Assembly (NCBI RefSeq): GCF_000143415.4
Contig: NW_003314347.1
Coordinates: 395,438-459,437 of the forward strand
Source: Selaginella moellendorffii
Taxonomy: Eukaryota; Streptophyta; Lycopodiopsida; Selaginellales; Selaginellaceae
Reading direction: 5' to 3'
Length of the DNA stretch: 64,000 nt
Below, in pieces: positions 24,689 to 36,900 of this stretch (its first letter is position 1; each line of letters starts with the position of its first letter). The notes under the pieces were generated by a model. The model ran no database searches and was not told the origin of the DNA. It worked only from the letters and a program-made list of their open reading frames with translations. The translations under genes were made by a program, and so were the position numbers.

Positions 24689-25239
24689 TTACTTCTCCTT
24701 TGCCGTGAAGGATTCGCCGCAGCCGCAAGTGCCGGTAGCGTTGGGATTTAGAAACACGAATTCCGACCTGCGAGGATTGAGAGATCTTAGAATTGGAGCT
24801 GGGATTTCTTGACAACTTTGGAACTTTTCTCTCGTCCAGGAAGAACTTCAAACTTACTTGAGACGATCTTCGATGAAATCCATCTTGGTGCCGATGATCT
24901 TCATCAGCGCTCGCGGGTCGATCAAAACCTTGACGCCTTTGTCCTCCACGAGCTCATCGTGGCGCTCGGCTTGATCTGCAAGAGGAAGATAAGCTTTTCT
25001 CTCTCTCTCGCAAGAAAAGGAAGAGAAGCAGAGGACTGAGGCTTGCCTGCGTAGTTCATGGTGTAGGAGTAGCCATTGCATCCCCGGACCTTGACACCCA
25101 CGCGCAAGTAATCTTTGTTCCGCAAGTCTAGCAATTGCCGGATCCTCTTGGCCGCGCTGTCGCTCAGCGCAATCGCTTGCTTCTTCCGGGACGAGGAGGC
25201 TTGCCTCAATCCCTCCCTGGCGGCGCACGCTGCTGCCAT
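24689..25239 (-). CDS. A-type iron-sulfur cluster assembly protein (ISCA-like)
   Basis: Small scaffold or carrier protein that delivers Fe-S clusters to target apoproteins. Exons are 25239-25047, 24975-24858 and 24767-24689, encoding 129 residues. The three conserved cysteines of the family are present: GCNGYSY, and CGCGESF near the end (TGTCGCGESFTAKEK then TAA). Flanking conserved segments are IALSDSAAKRIRQLL, LRVGVKVRGC, KGVKVLIDPRALMKIIGTK and MDFIEDRL. The first intron uses a GC donor (CAG/GCAAGC at 25046) with a normal AG acceptor; the second is GT-AG. The N-terminus lacks a long presequence but is Arg/Ser-rich, so mitochondrial location is likely but unproven. An intron in the 5' UTR is plausible between about 25361 and 25250. 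Fragments of this gene, introns included, recur at 40326-40672 and 43626-44265. Confidence 0.93.
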
Positions 25240-25417
25240 TCCTGACCTGCGCTATAGAAGAAAGCCCTTCCCAGTGAGTCACAAGCGCGAGATCGCCGCT
25301 CTCTCGCTTCTCCTACGTCGAATCGGTCACAAGATTTCAAGGGAGCTGTGGAGCTAACCTGAACATAGCCTCCGCATCATCCTCGCCCCTCTCGCGCCAC
25401 AAGCCCTAAAATCGCAC

Positions 25418-25426
25418 AAACCCTAG
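25418..25426 (+). promoter_or_regulatory. Telo-box upstream of ISCA
   Basis: AAACCCTAG about 180 bp upstream of the ISCA start codon, in the likely core promoter. It is the same motif class as before eS12 and SLU7. Confidence 0.45.
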
Positions 25427-25439
25427 GAGACGAATATTC

Positions 25440-26325
25440 CCTTTTATTGCTAACTACATGTTTTAATCTGGATTACAGAGAAAAGTTTCCCAATTGAAGA
25501 ATATGCTTGGATCATATATTGGATAGCATTGAATATACCCATATTATCTAAGCTTAAATGTTATTTAGTTTCATCAAATGGATAATATTTAGAATTGTTT
25601 ATATAAGTTGATTTCAAGCATTATTCAATACTATGCATGCACAAAAACAAAATGGTGTAGGAAACTTATCATCTTTATGTGGAGTTTGGAAGTTGTGGCA
25701 ACTAAGGCCAATTCTTTCTTACAGGCATGGAGGATTTCCTTTTTAAGGGTTTTTCATGTTTGGCATTCAGGCATTTTGGCTGCCACATCATTAAAATTCC
25801 TTGTATATTCTAAGAACTAAATATATAAATATAAAGATATTTTAAATACTAATAATTATAATTATAATACAAATACATATTAGAAAATTAAAGCTTGCAA
25901 ATTATTGTAGAAATACTCACTCTTTGCTTCAATTGTAAAAGTCTTGTAGTCCTACAGCTAAAGGCTCACCTCAATAAATCCACCAAGCTATGTAGATCCA
26001 TCAATAAAAGCTCATAGCCCTAATGTTCATTTTTCAACTTAAACTCGTGAACTTGCATTTTGCCCTAAAATGGATCAATGTGAATCCAAAAATGAGGGGC
26101 TTCTTGTGTAGTGGCAAGAGGACAATTCCAAAGTCTTTTCATGCTTATTAATGAAGATTAGGGATTTATACTTTAACAGCTAAACAATGGATGTATTCAA
26201 ACTTTGTTATTACTTTCTACAAGGGCTTAATCTCGAGGGCAACAACTAAGCTCACCAAGATTTATAATTGCTCTAGAAATTGGTTGAAAGCTAGAAACAA
26301 TAATAAAGAAAGAATATAAAAAAAT
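25440..26325. other. AT-rich gene-free DNA
   Basis: Base composition drops sharply in GC from here on. I see no coding region or recognisable repeat. It separates the gene-dense left part from the retrotransposon cluster. Confidence 0.5.
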
Positions 26326-26330
26326 AAACT

Positions 26331-26501
26331 TGTAAGGTTTGTAAATATATATATGTATATATATGTATTACCCTAGCTAGGTAATACACTAATTATGGTA
26401 CTATAGCATATAAATCGTTTATTTGGGATTAAATTTGACCCATCCATTCTTATATATAAGTGCTAACTAATATATCTATTCCCATATCCCGAGCATTCAC
26501 A
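26331..26501 (+). repeat. 5' LTR of the outer element
   Basis: Starts TGTAAGG and ends TTCACA. It contains an alternating TA/TG stretch (26346-26370). Compared with the 3' copy it has extra bases near TATATATAAGTGC. Confidence 0.62.
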
Positions 26502-28394
26502 TTGGTGGAGATCAGGGATATTGCAATTTGTCCCTAAAGGGCAAAGCTTTTTTGGCAATGTTTTTCTTTAGTGTTCAGGATCATAGTTTTTGTTCTTATT
26601 TCTTCATTCTCTTTTAAATCTAAATTTGTATGAGCTTTTTGTGAGATCTAGAACTCTAGTTATCACTATACTTAGATCTACTCTTTCTTCTTACAATCAT
26701 TGCATTCTCTTCTTCTACCATGCTATGCTGTTATTGATTAAAGAATATGTCACTTGAGGTTGCTAATGTTGCTTGTAGGATTAAATTTTTAGTGCTATAG
26801 GGTATGATCATGTTAGTGTTATGCCCATTTTTGATGTGTTGACATCTCCAACTTCCATGGGATGTGATTACACAATTTGTTCTATTCTTGGTATTTTAGC
26901 ATCTCTCATTGATGTGGAGCATGATTATGATATTGATTGGCAAGTTATAGATGATGTAATCCAGTTCTTGGAGATGTTTGAAAATCAAGTTTATAGGAAG
27001 ACAATGTATATGAGCTTAAATGAATTCCAAATCATTTTGTCGAGCTTGATTATTATGGAGATAGTTTTGGAGATGAAGTAGAGATTTCACAGGGTAAGTG
27101 TCAATCCTTCAATTTGCCATTTAGTCCTTTCTTTTTACCTTCTGCTCTTTCTTAACTTTTTTTTTATTTCTTGGCTTAAACCAACATTTTATATTCTTAA
27201 TATTTCTTCCTCCTCTATAGTGTTTCTTTTTTATAGTATGTTGATCATCTATGACTTTCATGATTTTCATTCTTAGTCTAATATTGAATTGAGTGTTTTA
27301 TGTCCTCTTTATACTAATTTAGATGTTAAATATATGCATGAAGTTGAGAATCTTGCTTTTATGTTGTTGACAAAGTCTTTGATCAATTCTAGTGTTAAAT
27401 ATTCCTATATTCTAATAGTTGAGTTTCTTTGGCAAAAATTCAAGTTGTGTCCCCACTTATTAGTGATGTTGAGAGCCTTTGTTTTACCATTGTTGTTGAA
27501 AAGTTTATATATTCCCTTGAAAGTATGGATATTATTATTGATTTTCTTATCTCAAGTATTGAGTTGTGTATTGACTATAAACAACTAATTTTTCCATTCT
27601 ACTTTAGTCACTTAACCACACCTCCAACAACTTGGAGGAGTCTTATTTATAACTTCCATATGTCCAATTCAAGACTTAGGGCTTGCTAACCCTGAGAATG
27701 GCATCCATGTCACTCAACTTTTGTATTTAGTCCAAGTGCTCCACGTGTCCGATCCCATGACCGACACACAAAGGTGCCACCGACATATTAGTCTATTACG
27801 CTAAGGCTATGCCTATTCACTTTTGTTATACTAATGATCTAACACCACTTACATCACAATCCCATCTCTTAAAGAATGGGCCATATGTTCATGAATGGTC
27901 ATTTTAAATCCACTCCTTAGCATCTTTAGAATGCCTGTAGGCATAGGGAATAGCCTTCCCCAATATGCCTTTTTCGGTCCCCACCAAATCCCTTTCTATC
28001 CATGGCCATGTTCACCAATACTACCATTGGATCAAGGCCCACAGGCCCAACCACTAAGTCCCTTTGTTCTCTAGGACTTCCTCACCATGTGATCGCATCT
28101 TTGGTCATTATCCCAGAAGACTGTTCCTCTTCCTTTCCACCATCCGGGATTCTAGGGTAACATTTCAGAACACTGTGGCCCTATGTGGGCCTCATGGGTA
28201 CTCTCCCCACCTTCTGCCTTTGGGTGTTTTAGCCATGGGGCTAAAGTGAGATTCTATTAAGCCATGCCAAGTATCTAAGTAGGTAGTGCCACCCATGCTT
28301 GGATTGGGAGCATCAGCCATTTGATCTCCTAGGGGAACTAGAGCCGGCTCTTGAACACTTCATCAAGCTTCCCTGCTTGTCAGTCTGTATTCAC
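26502..28394. other. Left interior of the outer element, no recognisable gene
   Basis: AT-rich sequence with open frames of 60-100 codons that match no family I know. One at 26821-27081 has a vaguely hAT-like acidic segment (see rejected items). From about 27700 the sequence becomes more GC-rich and probably belongs to degraded repeat DNA. Confidence 0.4.
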
Positions 28395-28578
28395 TCTAAC
28401 TCAGGGAAGGTTTGCTTTTACCCATGGTACATGGAACAACTCATGGAACCACTAGAACAACTTATGGAACCACTGATAGGCTAACATTAATCCTGCCAAC
28501 TCAAAGCGTAAGCTCGAGTTGCTAATGTGCCTCACTCACGAGCCCAAGCTCAAACTCGTGCAAACGGAACATCTCCAA

Positions 28579-29102
28579 TCCATTCTATGAGCCCAAGCGC
28601 AAGCTCACATCATAAGGTACAACAAGGTAACCAAATCCATTCCCAAGGAACGAATGCGAAGTCTTTGCACCCAAACGTGTACCCACTCGGATCATCGTTT
28701 TCATCTCTGCATATGCAACAAGACTAGTTGCCCAATCTCATTGAATAGTACTTGCTGAGACTCATCCTCTGATACCAAATGTAGCACACGTGGTTTTTAC
28801 CCTTTATCCTATGGTGATTTACCATAGGATAACACTACGATCCATTTTATGAGCCCAAGCGCAAGCTTATATCATAAGGTACAACAAGGTAACCAAATCC
28901 ATTCCCAATGAACGAACGCGAAGTCTTTGCACCCAAACGTGTACCCACTCGGATCATCGTTTTCATCTCTGCGTATGCAACAAGACTAGTTGCCCAATCT
29001 CATTGAATAGTACTTGCTGAGACTCATCCTCTGATACCAAATGTAACGCACGTGGTTTTTACCCTTTATCCTATGGTGATTTACCATAGGATAACACTAC
29101 GA
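28579..29102 (-). repeat. Two 262-bp tandem units spanning the LTR/primer-site junction
   Basis: Units 28579-28840 and 28841-29102 are nearly identical. Each contains about 200 bp of element interior, the tRNA-Met-type primer site, and the first about 60 bp of the LTR. The second unit runs on into the full LTR, whereas the first is cut after the LTR hairpin. Confidence 0.75.
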
Positions 29103-30248
29103 AGCGGAACCTAAACCCTCTTTGTGCCACGTGACAGATGCCACGTGTCATATGCCACGTGTCTATGCCACGTGTCCTTAGGAACCCGAGGTTCAGGGCC
29201 TTGGGCCACTGAACGAAGGAACAGTGCCAAACTCCCAAGCGTGGAGCCAAAGAGTGGTGGAACCGAACCACGGAGCAACTCCCGAGCATATAGCCCAAAG
29301 GAGCGAAGGGACAGGAGCCCGGAGCAACTTGGAACAGTCCTAGAGTAACCAGCATCTCAATGCTAGGACCAGCATGTAAAACGGAGCCAAACGGAGTTTA
29401 GCGTTATTTTGGCATACCGATGGCCTAACGCGAGGACATGGGTACTCCACCAGCTAGCATGGAATGGAACTTGGGCTTAGACCCAAGCTGGACGCAGAAC
29501 AAGGATAGGCACGCAAGCGGGAGCTAGACTATGCCTCAGGTTGGTCGGCCATGCCCGACCTACCCACTATCCCTACTATACATTTGGAACCCCCCACAGC
29601 CCCCCCTCCCCCCCCCCCCCCTTGAGGAACACACACTTTGGGCTTTCCCCCCACAGCCCCCCCTCCCCCTTGAGGAACACACGCTTTGGGCTTTCACCCC
29701 AAGCCTCCCTTAGTATCAGGAGTTAGTCTTTGGGATAAGCTTAAAATTTACTAAATATAGAATGTCCCTAGATTGCGAATTTGGACACGAGACGAACACC
29801 ATTGTGTTCAGGACAATCTCTACATTCCGTAGATATGCCAAATGAGCAAATCTAGACACTTTCCATCAATAGCATTTGGGACCAAAATGAGACTAACACT
29901 AAAGGCATGATAGCGAGGGTCTTTGGTAGACACGGTAAACTATCATGTAGCGATATTGAGGGACCAATCTCAATATGCGAGGGTTCTTGTCAAGCCAGTG
30001 CAAGACAGAGCAAAAAAGAACTAAAAAGCCAGGCCAAGTATGCTTGGCTGAATAGACACTTAGGAATTCCGTCCTTATGCTCATTCGGCCAAGTACAGAT
30101 GCAAAGTCCAATTTACTAACACTTGAACAAGAAGGGCTGATAAAGGGTCCAACAATACCAACCTCCTGCCATCGTGGCAGTAAGGTAAAAGTGTCCGTAA
30201 AGACTGGTCGACAGGTAACTTTCGATACCCAAAGTCACATTCACAACA
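29042..30248 (-). repeat. LTR copy 1 of the nested element
   Basis: 1207 bp. Starts TGTAACGC, ends TTCACAACA. Contains a short hairpin near 29066-29094, five CACGTG boxes in the first 135 bp, and a C-rich tandem duplication near 29590-29700 in which a unit ending TTTGGGCTTTC is repeated twice. Lies next to a G-rich polypurine tract on the minus strand. Confidence 0.72.
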
Positions 30249-33200
30249 CCCCCCCTAGGGAAGATCGACGTCTTCGTCGATGCATACTCGAGTCTAGAAT
30301 ACCGCCAAGGAAACAACTCTAAAAAAGGTTCATGGTAATCACACTATATGAGAAATACACCAACTTAAATGAGTTTAGGAGGCAACCTCTTTGTATAACG
30401 CAGATGTGCTACCAACTTAGACACCTTCCGGCTGTCGCTGACAAGGAAATGACCAACGGAGTTAGCCATCCGTGCTACTCTAGATGTCACCCAGCTTACA
30501 AAAGTGTGATATGCCTCTGCCCGCAAGTGGCATAGAGAGAGAAGCTAGAGGCCCCAACCCTCATGAGTAAAGAAACCAAACCCGTCAGTAAGGTTTAGAT
30601 AGATTACTATAAACAAGCAGTTAGAGTTGTTTACACGGTCACACCCTTTTAACGGAAGAAGGAACATCGACAAAGAGGCGGGTGATGTGACCAGTTGACA
30701 GTAGCTACCCCATGACTAAAGATTTCAATATGCACACGAAGTGCTGAAGCCAGTTTGCCCATTACTGGCCCAAACTCAAAGATCAATAGATGGACAATAT
30801 CAAAGTCAAAGACAATGATAGCTTTAAGACTTAATTATCAGTGAATATATCTTAGATTAGAACACAAAAAGTATTCCAAGTAAGTTATCATCCAATAAAC
30901 TAATAGTATAGTATAGGAACCACCAAGATCATCATGCTTGGAAAACATAGGATTCACCATCCAACAAAATTCAATAACTAGTGTATAACTCATTGATAAA
31001 ATGTAACTACCAAAGATGGTAGATAGTATACCAAACAACTTACTAAAGATAACTCAAAGAACACAAAGTATCATTGACTAACAAGTATAATGCTTGCGAA
31101 TGTATCACCCGAAGGAAATAACATCCCAACCTATCAAAGCTAACTCAAGCAACAATTAACAGAATAGAATGAATGTTGCATGGTTAACAAACATTCGTTC
31201 ATGCCAACTATCACACTAGCCAATCCAAATAGATCCTAGTCAATAATACTAAGGAACCAAAATTGCTCAAGCAAATGTCAGCAACATCCTATTGATGTTT
31301 CAAACCCAAAAGACCAATCTAGAGTAAACCATAAAGAACATGTGGTATTGAGAAAAGCCATAAGCTATCAAAGAGAATAACTAACTATCATGAAAGAATA
31401 TCAATCATCCCACCAATGTAAAGATGCATAATCATCATCGAAGAAACAATCTACCAACAATAATCAAGCAAAATCTTTGATAAGGATAATCAACTACCCT
31501 AGATGATAATCAATTATTACCAACGATTACCAGATGCAAAAGCCAACATTAACATTGAAGCTAATGAGCCAAAATGCCTTCCCTAACAACTTCTAACAAA
31601 TGGAACAATGAGCATGAAAACTCAAAGAACCAAAAGCTCAAAGAAGTTTATAGCCAAGTCTTGCCTAATAATGATCACAAGTCTTGCATAATTAATTTCA
31701 ATGCTAAAGAAGAAATCATGGTATAACTCACAATATCCTCCTCAACACATCCGTAAGCTAAACTTCATAATACCAAAGCTAATGAAGAGCATATCTGCAT
31801 CAATCCAAAAGCTAAATATAACAAAGCTATGCTCAATAAGTGATCATCTAATCGATCCTCCATAAATCCATCTATAACAAGACGTAACTCACTTCATAAC
31901 AAGCACAAAAAGAATAATTAATGATCGATATATTCCAACTTAAACTCAATAAAGATTCAAACTTTCCAATACCGATCATTAACTCTTTCTCCTGTACAGT
32001 TAGTATAGACCACGACTGAATCACTTTTCAAGAAAAAGCTAAAGCTCAACCTCTATTAAACAATTTCATCCAGAACACAACTAACTCAACTTGCCACTCA
32101 GTTCATTTGAACGTCAATACAGTTGCTAACTAGCAAATGCACAAATGCCAATAACACAAAGCCATAGCCAAATTATCAACACTATATTCATTGAGACTAA
32201 TGAAACTCAATATCAATCTTACGGAGAGACATCTCATTTCAGTGGAATCTCAACATCAATAATGTCAACGACAAGGCATCACTTCAATGCCATCAACACC
32301 AGAACAAAGCTAAAAGAAAGCAAAAGCGAATCACCACTCAAAGCTCCTTAGCAACTAAGCTAACCAAAGTCGAAGATATTTTAGTTAGTATCCAAGACTA
32401 ATCCTTCAGCAAAACTCAGTTACAGATAACACTTCATCAAGGAGTGTTTCACCACGTCCAAGACTCAATGAAATCCAACACTACGAACTAAATGCAACTA
32501 AATAATATTGACAAAGGTAGAGTCAACGTACTAACATGGAAAACCATATAAGTTTAATGACACGATCCTCCACAACACCATCTAGTAAAGCAAGCCCATC
32601 ACTACTGAATCATCATCAAGTGAAGTAAGTATCACAATTTTTGACAAAATTTACAAGCAATCACTAGTTGCAAAGCAACCAACAATTAATTTTTAACTTG
32701 CCTTTCACAAGATTCAAACACTAAACTCATGTTATCGAGTCACATACTTGTCCAACATGAACATAATACCTTAGGTACAAGGTAAAGGTTCATGGACAAG
32801 CACCAACCAAATGACCTCTCGAATTCAACTCAACCGCAATAAGCTCACTAATGCATTTAATCAATAGCTCTGAGCATGCCTTGAAGAGGCTAGCTATACA
32901 TGACCAACACTTACTCGAAACTAAAGTGAAGACCATGAGATAGACTTATATCGGTACACAACCTCCACTTAGACAAAGCTATAGTATGGGTACCAACATC
33001 TCAACCGCAAACAACTAAGTTAGACATCACCATCCTCAGCCAAGGTGCAAGGCCACCAAGACCAAGTCAAGATCAGTGAGAGCTCACTACTTTTATAGAG
33101 TCTTAATGAAATGCAAAGTGCAACCTGCCACCAAGTATAACGTTATAGGAAAAAGGCACAAGGGTCACCCTTCTTAGAAAAGTGCAATAGCCACTTTTTT

Positions 33201-35187
33201 ACACCAACTCTAGACTTTATCCAACTCAATTGCCTTAACTCCAAAAGTTAACATCCCTTTCATGTTGCATCATACAAACTATCTACTAAGGTCTAAGCTA
33301 ACTGAAGCCAACTCCAACCCCTTCACTAGTTTGTATTGGCTTTACGAAAATAGAATGGTTTTCGGGCAAAGTGATTAACAAATCAGCCATTGGAAAAGTC
33401 TAAGAAAATTTATGGAAAATTTTCCATTCTAGAGAAAGAATGACTCTTAGTCTAGGAATACAAACTTTCAAGACTCAAATAAGCTTTTCCTACCTACACT
33501 TCACATAGGTTCACTTTAACACTAATTCTTATGACCCAACAATATGCTAAAGCATCAAACATCTTTGCTTATACTTTCGACATCCAATACCGACATCTGC
33601 AAAGTGCAAAGTGAACATCTAAGGCTTGATCACAAAGACTATATTTTTAGATATCCACATTGCACTAACACTCTTCTTCAATCACCTTCAAGATCCAATG
33701 TAAAGCCAAAACACTAACAAAAAAAATGACATGAAAAATCAAGGTCTAGGGAAAATTCCTCATCACTTAAAATAATAATATCACTTTCACTAACACAAGT
33801 GCTAGTGATATCAATGCCTCAATTACACATTTTCTCCATCCAAGAATTTACTCCAAGTGTTAATGGATAAACCAACAAGCCATAGCAAGTGAATGCTTAA
33901 CACTTTAATGGGCAAACCCCCAAGGAACAAGGAATCAACTTAAACTTAGCATAATTGACCATTATAGAGAATTTAGTCAAAGCTACTTCAATGCTACTTC
34001 GTGCAAATAGACTAACATCACTATCAACCATTTTGGGGTTGATCATCGTTTAACCAAGCAACTTTATAAACACATTGCTCATTATCACATGGATATGATA
34101 TAAATATCACAATGACTTGATTATCAATTGAGTAACACCATAAGTAATACCTATGTCATTACTTCAAAGGTTTATGTGGATATCAAGTGGTAACTCAATT
34201 CGACAAAATGCAACATAAATGTCACATCCCATCAATAAAGATTTACAACACTCAACACTACTAATTTTTGTTCATAACACAGTCAAGCTCATGCCACTCT
34301 TTTTCTGACCAAACTCAAAATTAATCCAACACCAAGCTACTCAAGAAGCAATAGCAAAGTTCCCCAGAAAAGAATTGAGCATTGCAACCCAAGTCTTCCA
34401 ATAATAAGTCTAGATAAAATTGTATAGTGTTTCACTACTATCCATCCCATGACTCACCATTTACAAGACCGTCAATTCCAACATGCATCAAGGTAGAGAC
34501 TCTTTGATTGCATGATGTGAACACGAACAATGAGTTAACACCTCGTTGCAAATCATCTCTTCAAGAAGAAGAAATGATTTACGTGTTTGATCCTTCGTCC
34601 TCGATGACTCTCTTTTTGGTCTCATCTTTGACTAAACCTCAAGCTTGCGTCGCACTGCTTTCAGTCCAATCCAAGAAAAGTTTATGAGAGAGCATGGCAA
34701 TGACTACTTGAACCAATAGACTAATCCTTACAGTCTTGATTGATCCATTTGTAATCATGCCTAGCAAAGACCCACTAATGCCATGCTAAACAGCTACGGA
34801 CCAGCCTATTTGCCACTCATAACAAACCTAGGGAAGGTTTACTTTTACCCATGGTACATGGAACAACTCATGAAACCAACAGTAGGCTAACATTAATCCT
34901 ACCAACTCAAAATGTAACTTTGAGTTGCTAATGTGTCTCACTCACTCACCCAAGCTCAACCTTGTGCAAAATGGTATACCTCAAATCCATCCTATGAGCC
35001 CAAGAGTAAGCTCACATTATTACGGTACAAAAAAGTAACCAAATTCATACCCAAGGAACGATTGCAAAGCCTTGGCACCCAAATATGTACCCACTTCGAT
35101 CATCGTTTTCATCTCTGCATATGCAACAAGACTAGTTGCCCAATCTCATTGTATAGTACTTGCTGAGACATATCCTCTAATACCAAA
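30249..35187. other. Interior of the nested element, non-coding
   Basis: About 4.9 kb, A-rich on the plus strand, without long open frames on either strand. This resembles large non-autonomous retrotransposon derivatives that keep only the signals needed in cis. No gene is supported here. Confidence 0.65.
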
Positions 35188-36320
35188 TGTAGTGCATGTG
35201 GTTTTTACCCTTTATCCTATGGTGATTTACCATAGGATAACACCACGAAGCGGAACCTAAACCGTCTTTGTGCCACATGACAGATGCCATGTGTCACATA
35301 CCACATGTCCATAGGACACGTGGTGTGGAACCCGAGGTTCAGGGCCTTGGCCACTGAACGAAGGAATGGTGCCGAACTCCCAAGCATGGAGCCAAGGAGT
35401 GACAGAACTAGACCATGGAGCAACTCCTGAGCATACAGCCCAAGGAGCGAAGGGACAGAAGCCTGGAGTGACTTGGAACAGTCCTGGAGCAACCAACATC
35501 CCAATGCCAAGACTAGCATGCAAAACGGAGCCAAACGAAGTTTAGTGCTATTTCGGCATACCGATGGCCTAACGCAAGGACATAGGTACTCCACCAGCTA
35601 GCATGGAATGGAACTTGGGCTTAGACCCAAGCCAGACGCAGAACAAGGATAGGCACATAAGCGGGAGCTAGACTATACCTCAGGTTGGTCGGCCATGCCC
35701 GACCTATCCACTATCCCTACTATACATTTGGAACCCCCTACAACCCCTCCTTGAGGGACACACACTTTGGGCTTTCACCCCAAGCCTCCCTTAGTACTAA
35801 GAGTTAGTCTCTGGGATAAGCTCAAAATTTATTAAATATGGAATGGTGCTAGATTGCGAATTTGGATACGGGACGAACACCATTGTGTTCAGGACAATCT
35901 CTACATTCCATAAATATGCCAAATGAGCAAATCTAGACACTTTCCATAAATAGTATTTAGGACCGAAATGAGACTAACACAAAGGGCATGATAGCAAGAG
36001 TGTTTGGCAGACACGGTAAGCTATCATCTAGCAAATATTGACGGACCAAGCTCAATATCGCAAGGGTTCTTGATACTAGCAAATGCAAGCCAATGACAGG
36101 AGTTTCTCAAACCAGGCCGAATATGCTCAGCAAGGAGTTCCTACCTTATGTTTATCCGATTTAAGTGCATGGTCATTGACTAGTTTCTCAACTAGCTCAA
36201 GTGGGAAACTGATAACAGGCCCAGCAATACCGACCTCCTGCCATCATGGCAGTAAGGTAAGAGTGTCCGTAATGACTGGTCGACAGGTAACTTTCGATAC
36301 CCGAAGCCACATTCGTGACA
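35188..36320 (-). repeat. LTR copy 2 of the nested element
   Basis: 1133 bp, starting TGTAGTGC and ending GTGACA. Aligns with 29042-30248 along its length with many C-to-T and G-to-A differences and a shorter C-rich tract near 35735-35755. Confidence 0.72.
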
Positions 36321-36584
36321 CTAACTTTGGACTTCCCAATGGTTATCTCATCACCCAACACTTGAGTACAACCTTCCTAGGCCAAATTAACCTTTCCTAG
36401 CCAAAATGGCTCCATTGGGTCCAACCCCCACACTCTCCCTTTTGGAACCCCCTATAGCCCTCCCCCCTAAGGGGATGATCACTTTAAGCTTTTGTATTAG
36501 TATTAGTATTAGTAGTATAGTCTTCGGACTCGGACTTGGTCTCAGTCTCGGTTTCAGACTCAAACTTGGTCTTGGTCTTGGTCT

Positions 36585-36900
36585 CAGTCTCAATTCCATC
36601 TTGGACTCCATCTCGGACTCCATCTTGGACTCCATCTCGGACTCCATCTTGGACTCCATCTCGGATCCATCTCGAACTCCATCTCAGACTTCATCTTGGG
36701 TCCATCTCAGACTTCATCTCAGACTCCATCTTGGGTCCATCTCAGACTTCATCTCAGACTCCATCTTGGGTCCATCTTGGACTCCATCTTAAGTCCATCT
36801 CGAAATCCATTTCGAATCCATCTTGTACTCCATCTCGAACTCCATCTCGGGTCTATCTCGGACTCCATCTTGGGTCCATTTCAGACTTCATCTTGGATCT
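36585..36900. repeat. 12-bp minisatellite
   Basis: Degenerate tandem array of units such as GGACTCCATCTT and GGACTCCATCTC, with longer variants containing GGGTCCATCTC. An open frame through it is only a Ser/Asp/Leu/Ile periodic artefact of the repeat, so no protein is called. Confidence 0.75.

Larger units (their letters stand above)
28395..36320 (-). mobile_element. Nested non-coding LTR retrotransposon, minus-strand orientation
   Basis: Two long direct repeats, 29042-30248 and 35188-36320, are LTRs with TGT...ACA ends on the plus strand. On the minus strand each is preceded in the element order by the expected signals. TGGTATCAGAG, complementary to the 3' end of initiator tRNA-Met, abuts the LTR end at plus 29030-29041, and its variant lies at about 35177-35187. 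AGGGGGGG (plus 30249-30256) abuts the start of the other LTR as a polypurine tract. The 4.9-kb interior (30249-35187) has no frame longer than about 70 codons, so the element cannot encode its own proteins. Interior-like sequence also lies left of the first LTR (28395-29041, similar to about 34835-35187), so this is a partial tandem or recombined array, not a clean single insertion. No matching target duplication was found. Confidence 0.72.

Noticed and set aside
26821-27081. Possible hAT-transposase-like segment (IDDVIQFLEMFE)
   Set aside because: A single weak segment in an 86-codon frame. No further hAT motifs follow on either side, so I do not call a transposase.
29042-36320. Simple single insertion of the nested element
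   Set aside because: The bases next to 29042 (element primer site) and after 36320 (CTAAC) do not match, and interior sequence continues outside the left LTR.
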